From Bacilli bacterium (GTDB lineage: Bacteria; Bacillota; Bacilli; Tumebacillales; JAQBPP01), in the NCBI GenBank assembly GCA_028287455.1, contig JAQBPP010000211.1, forward strand, positions 1 through 6,440: DNA of 6,440 nt, given 5' to 3'. The position numbers and the translations under genes are program-made. Each line of letters begins with the position of its first letter. The first letter of the stretch is position 1. The notes beneath the pieces are model-generated. The model was not told the DNA's origin, ran no database searches, and saw only the letters and a program-made list of their open reading frames with translations. Shown here piece after piece: positions 5,021 to 6,440 of this stretch.

Positions 5021-6022
5021 TTATGCCATTGTCTCCAGCATTTTATGGGAGACCTGATAGAGCAACTGCTCCTGGTTCAGATAGCGCCGGAACTCATCCA
5101 AGATATATCCGGCCATCCGTGTGACTTCCACGTGGTTGCTTCCCGAAATGTGGGGGGTGAGGATCACGTTCTCCATTTTCAAAAACTCGCTGTCCGAACC
5201 AACAGGCTCCGGATTGGTGACATCCAGTATGGCGGTTCTTGAAGGTTCTGCGCGAAGGGCGTTGATCAAATCGGTCTCCACCACTTGTTTGCCTCTGCCT
5301 GTATTAATAAAGGTTGCGTTAGGAAGCATCCGATCGAAATGTTCTTTATTCAGCATGCCTACCGTTGCCGGAAGGTTGGCCAGATGATTGGAAATGGTTT
5401 GACACTGCGAAAAAATTTCGATTAAGCCGGTCTTTTTGACAATTAATTGTTCAGCCATTTCATCAGGCATATACGGATCGAATACATAGATCTCCAATTG
5501 ATAAGGCTTCAGCAGCTCGATTACTTTTTTGCCGATCATTCCGGCGCCGACTATGCCGACTTTGGCACCATAATTACCCGGAAATGTCTGGAAATACCGC
5601 TGCGCTTCCTCTCGATGCTCTTTGCACATCGTTGACGCTTGATGATATCCTTTATTGGCCAGCACAATTTGTGCCGCCGCAAATTCGGCTACCGGGATAG
5701 CATTGGCGGCCCACGCACTCACGACTGCTACATTGCAGTTTAGAAAAGGCCGTGCGAACGCCTGCACGCTGCCTGCAGCGTAAAAAAGCGCTCTCAGATT
5801 GGGCATATAACGATTGATTTCCTCTTCCGTAAAAACAGGCATTCCCCAAGTGGTAAACCCGACTTCAACGGAGCTTAGAATTGCTGCATGCTTCTCCATG
5901 TTTTCCCGATCTATGATCTGCGGGCAAAAATCCGCAAGAGAGTCTAACTCCTCTTGTATTCGCATGTTATATACATGGTTGATTCTTTGTTCCATTCCGA
6001 AAAACGCCGCGTTTATCTTCAT
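5021..6022 (-). CDS. D-isomer-specific 2-hydroxyacid dehydrogenase family protein
   Basis: A 333-residue NAD(P)-dependent dehydrogenase of usual family length. The cofactor domain carries VGIVGAGMIG (155-164) and VFDPY with Asp182 at the end of the second strand, which favours NAD over NADP. The catalytic set is present: Arg243 in INTGRGKQVVE, Glu272 in ILDVTNPEPV, and His291 in ILTPHISGS. The substrate-binding half (about 1-110 and the C-terminal helix) is divergent, so the 2-hydroxyacid or related substrate cannot be named. The enzyme would act in the cytoplasm. The start is ATG 6022, which has GGGGG 8 nt upstream; TTG at 6025 also lies in frame but directly follows a TAA and is less well placed. 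The gene follows the mannosidase by 62 nt on the same strand with no terminator between, so both are probably co-transcribed, and it is closed by a strong terminator. Possible roles are the oxidation or reduction of a sugar-derived acid. Confidence 0.9.
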   Translation of the reverse strand: MKINAAFFGMEQRINHVYNMRIQEELDSLADFCPQIIDRENMEKHAAILSSVEVGFTTWGMPVFTEEEINRYMPNLRALFYAAGSVQAFARPFLNCNVAVVSAWAANAIPVAEFAAAQIVLANKGYHQASTMCKEHREEAQRYFQTFPGNYGAKVGIVGAGMIGKKVIELLKPYQLEIYVFDPYMPDEMAEQLIVKKTGLIEIFSQCQTISNHLANLPATVGMLNKEHFDRMLPNATFINTGRGKQVVETDLINALRAEPSRTAILDVTNPEPVGSDSEFLKMENVILTPHISGSNHVEVTRMAGYILDEFRRYLNQEQLLYQVSHKMLETMA

Positions 6023-6084
6023 CAATTAGACCCCCGTCGGTGCACCCTGATCAGTAGGATAAGACTTCGCTTCGATCTGCATGA

Positions 6085-6440
6085 TCACAAAATGAGTTTT
6101 ATCGTTTTCACTTCGTACGGAAGCATATCCAGTTCGACGAAATTACCAACGATGTCAATCGACTCCATGGGCTCTTCCAGCAGATTCGTGACCTGCGCAA
6201 GTTTAGGAACAGCCATGAAATGCAACTTCACTCGTTCTCTCCCGCCCACCGATTCAAACAATCGTATTACAACACCCTGCTTGTCTTCGGAAGGCTTCAA
6301 CGTATCCAATACGACATGACTTGCATCAAGTTTAACAAAAGAAGCGGCTTGTGGAAGATGGCCTTGACCTCCATCAGCCGGAACAACCTGCAGCGGGTGA
6401 TTCAACTCATAGCCCTGCCGGACTACATTCGCGGCCCGCC
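6085..6440 (-). CDS. GH38 alpha-mannosidase, C-terminal end (5' part outside the window)
   Basis: The frame is open from the right edge (first complete codon at 6438) to TGA at 6087-6085, giving the last 117 residues. The order of motifs matches the C-terminal beta domain of glycoside hydrolase family 38: ANVVRQGYELNHPL, then SHVVLDTLKPSEDKQGVVIRL with FESVG, then TNLLEEP and finally LPYEVKTIKL near the end. Catalytic residues lie in the missing N-terminal part, so activity cannot be judged here. Family members remove terminal alpha-mannose from glycans or oligosaccharides, in bacteria usually in the cytoplasm. It appears to be upstream in one operon with the hydroxyacid dehydrogenase. A TTG within the frame at 6405 is internal, not a start. 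Only weak alternatives remain, such as another glycosidase with a similar C-terminal domain. Confidence 0.85.
   Translation of the reverse strand, partial: RAANVVRQGYELNHPLQVVPADGGQGHLPQAASFVKLDASHVVLDTLKPSEDKQGVVIRLFESVGGRERVKLHFMAVPKLAQVTNLLEEPMESIDIVGNFVELDMLPYEVKTIKLIL

Noticed and set aside
6023..6025. TTG start for the hydroxyacid dehydrogenase
   Set aside because: It directly follows an in-frame TAA; the next codon is ATG with better spacing (8 nt) to the G-rich binding site.
6085..6405. A separate small gene starting at TTG 6405
   Set aside because: The frame continues upstream to the window edge and the residues before TTG match the GH38 C-terminal domain, so this is the end of a longer gene.
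1..6440. CRISPR arrays, insertion sequences, tRNA or rRNA genes
   Set aside because: No regularly spaced repeats, transposase motifs, terminal inverted repeats or structural RNA signatures were seen.

Overview
The window looks like a chromosomal stretch from a low-to-mid GC, spore-forming Bacillales bacterium, probably Paenibacillus or a close relative. This rests on the style of the proteins (a lipobox substrate-binding protein, a LacI repressor, a GH38 mannosidase), on strong GGAGG-type ribosome binding sites, and on a Spo0A-box-like site next to a sigma-H-like promoter. The species assignment is inference. I see no mobile element, CRISPR array, rRNA or tRNA.

Layout from left to right. 1-264 (minus): the first 88 codons of a PAS-domain sensor gene that runs off the left edge. 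265-371: its leader, with a candidate sigma-H promoter overlapped by a perfect 0A box, and a doubled 9-bp Shine-Dalgarno region. 372-411: a strong hairpin that ends the transcript arriving from the right. 410-1048 (minus): an SGNH/GDSL hydrolase. 1045-2319 (minus): a sugar-type ABC substrate-binding lipoprotein, overlapping the hydrolase by 4 nt. 2320-2478: a divergent control region with a cre/LacI-type operator and two further inverted repeats. 2479-3549 (plus): a LacI-family regulator. 3512-4849 (minus): an FAD-dependent oxidoreductase that overlaps the lacI-type gene tail to tail by 38 bp and seems to start at CTG. 4850-5020: its promoter and the terminator of the next gene. 5021-6022 (minus): a D-2-hydroxyacid dehydrogenase. 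6085-6440 (minus): the C-terminal end of a GH38 alpha-mannosidase, cut by the right edge.

The genes fit a carbohydrate-use locus. The LacI-type protein probably controls the divergent binding-protein/hydrolase operon. The lipoprotein would capture a sugar or oligosaccharide outside the cell, and the SGNH hydrolase could remove acyl groups from it. The mannosidase would release mannose-type residues, and the two oxidoreductases would process a product. No permease gene is visible, so the binding protein either works with a transporter encoded elsewhere or is an orphan. The actual substrate cannot be read from the sequence.

The most notable points are a near-ideal Shine-Dalgarno sequence leading to a CTG start in the FAD oxidoreductase, a Shine-Dalgarno sequence lying just inside the apparent start of the SGNH gene, the 0A-box/sigma-H arrangement before the PAS gene, and the operator-rich divergent intergenic region. 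I did not find a clearly new biological system.
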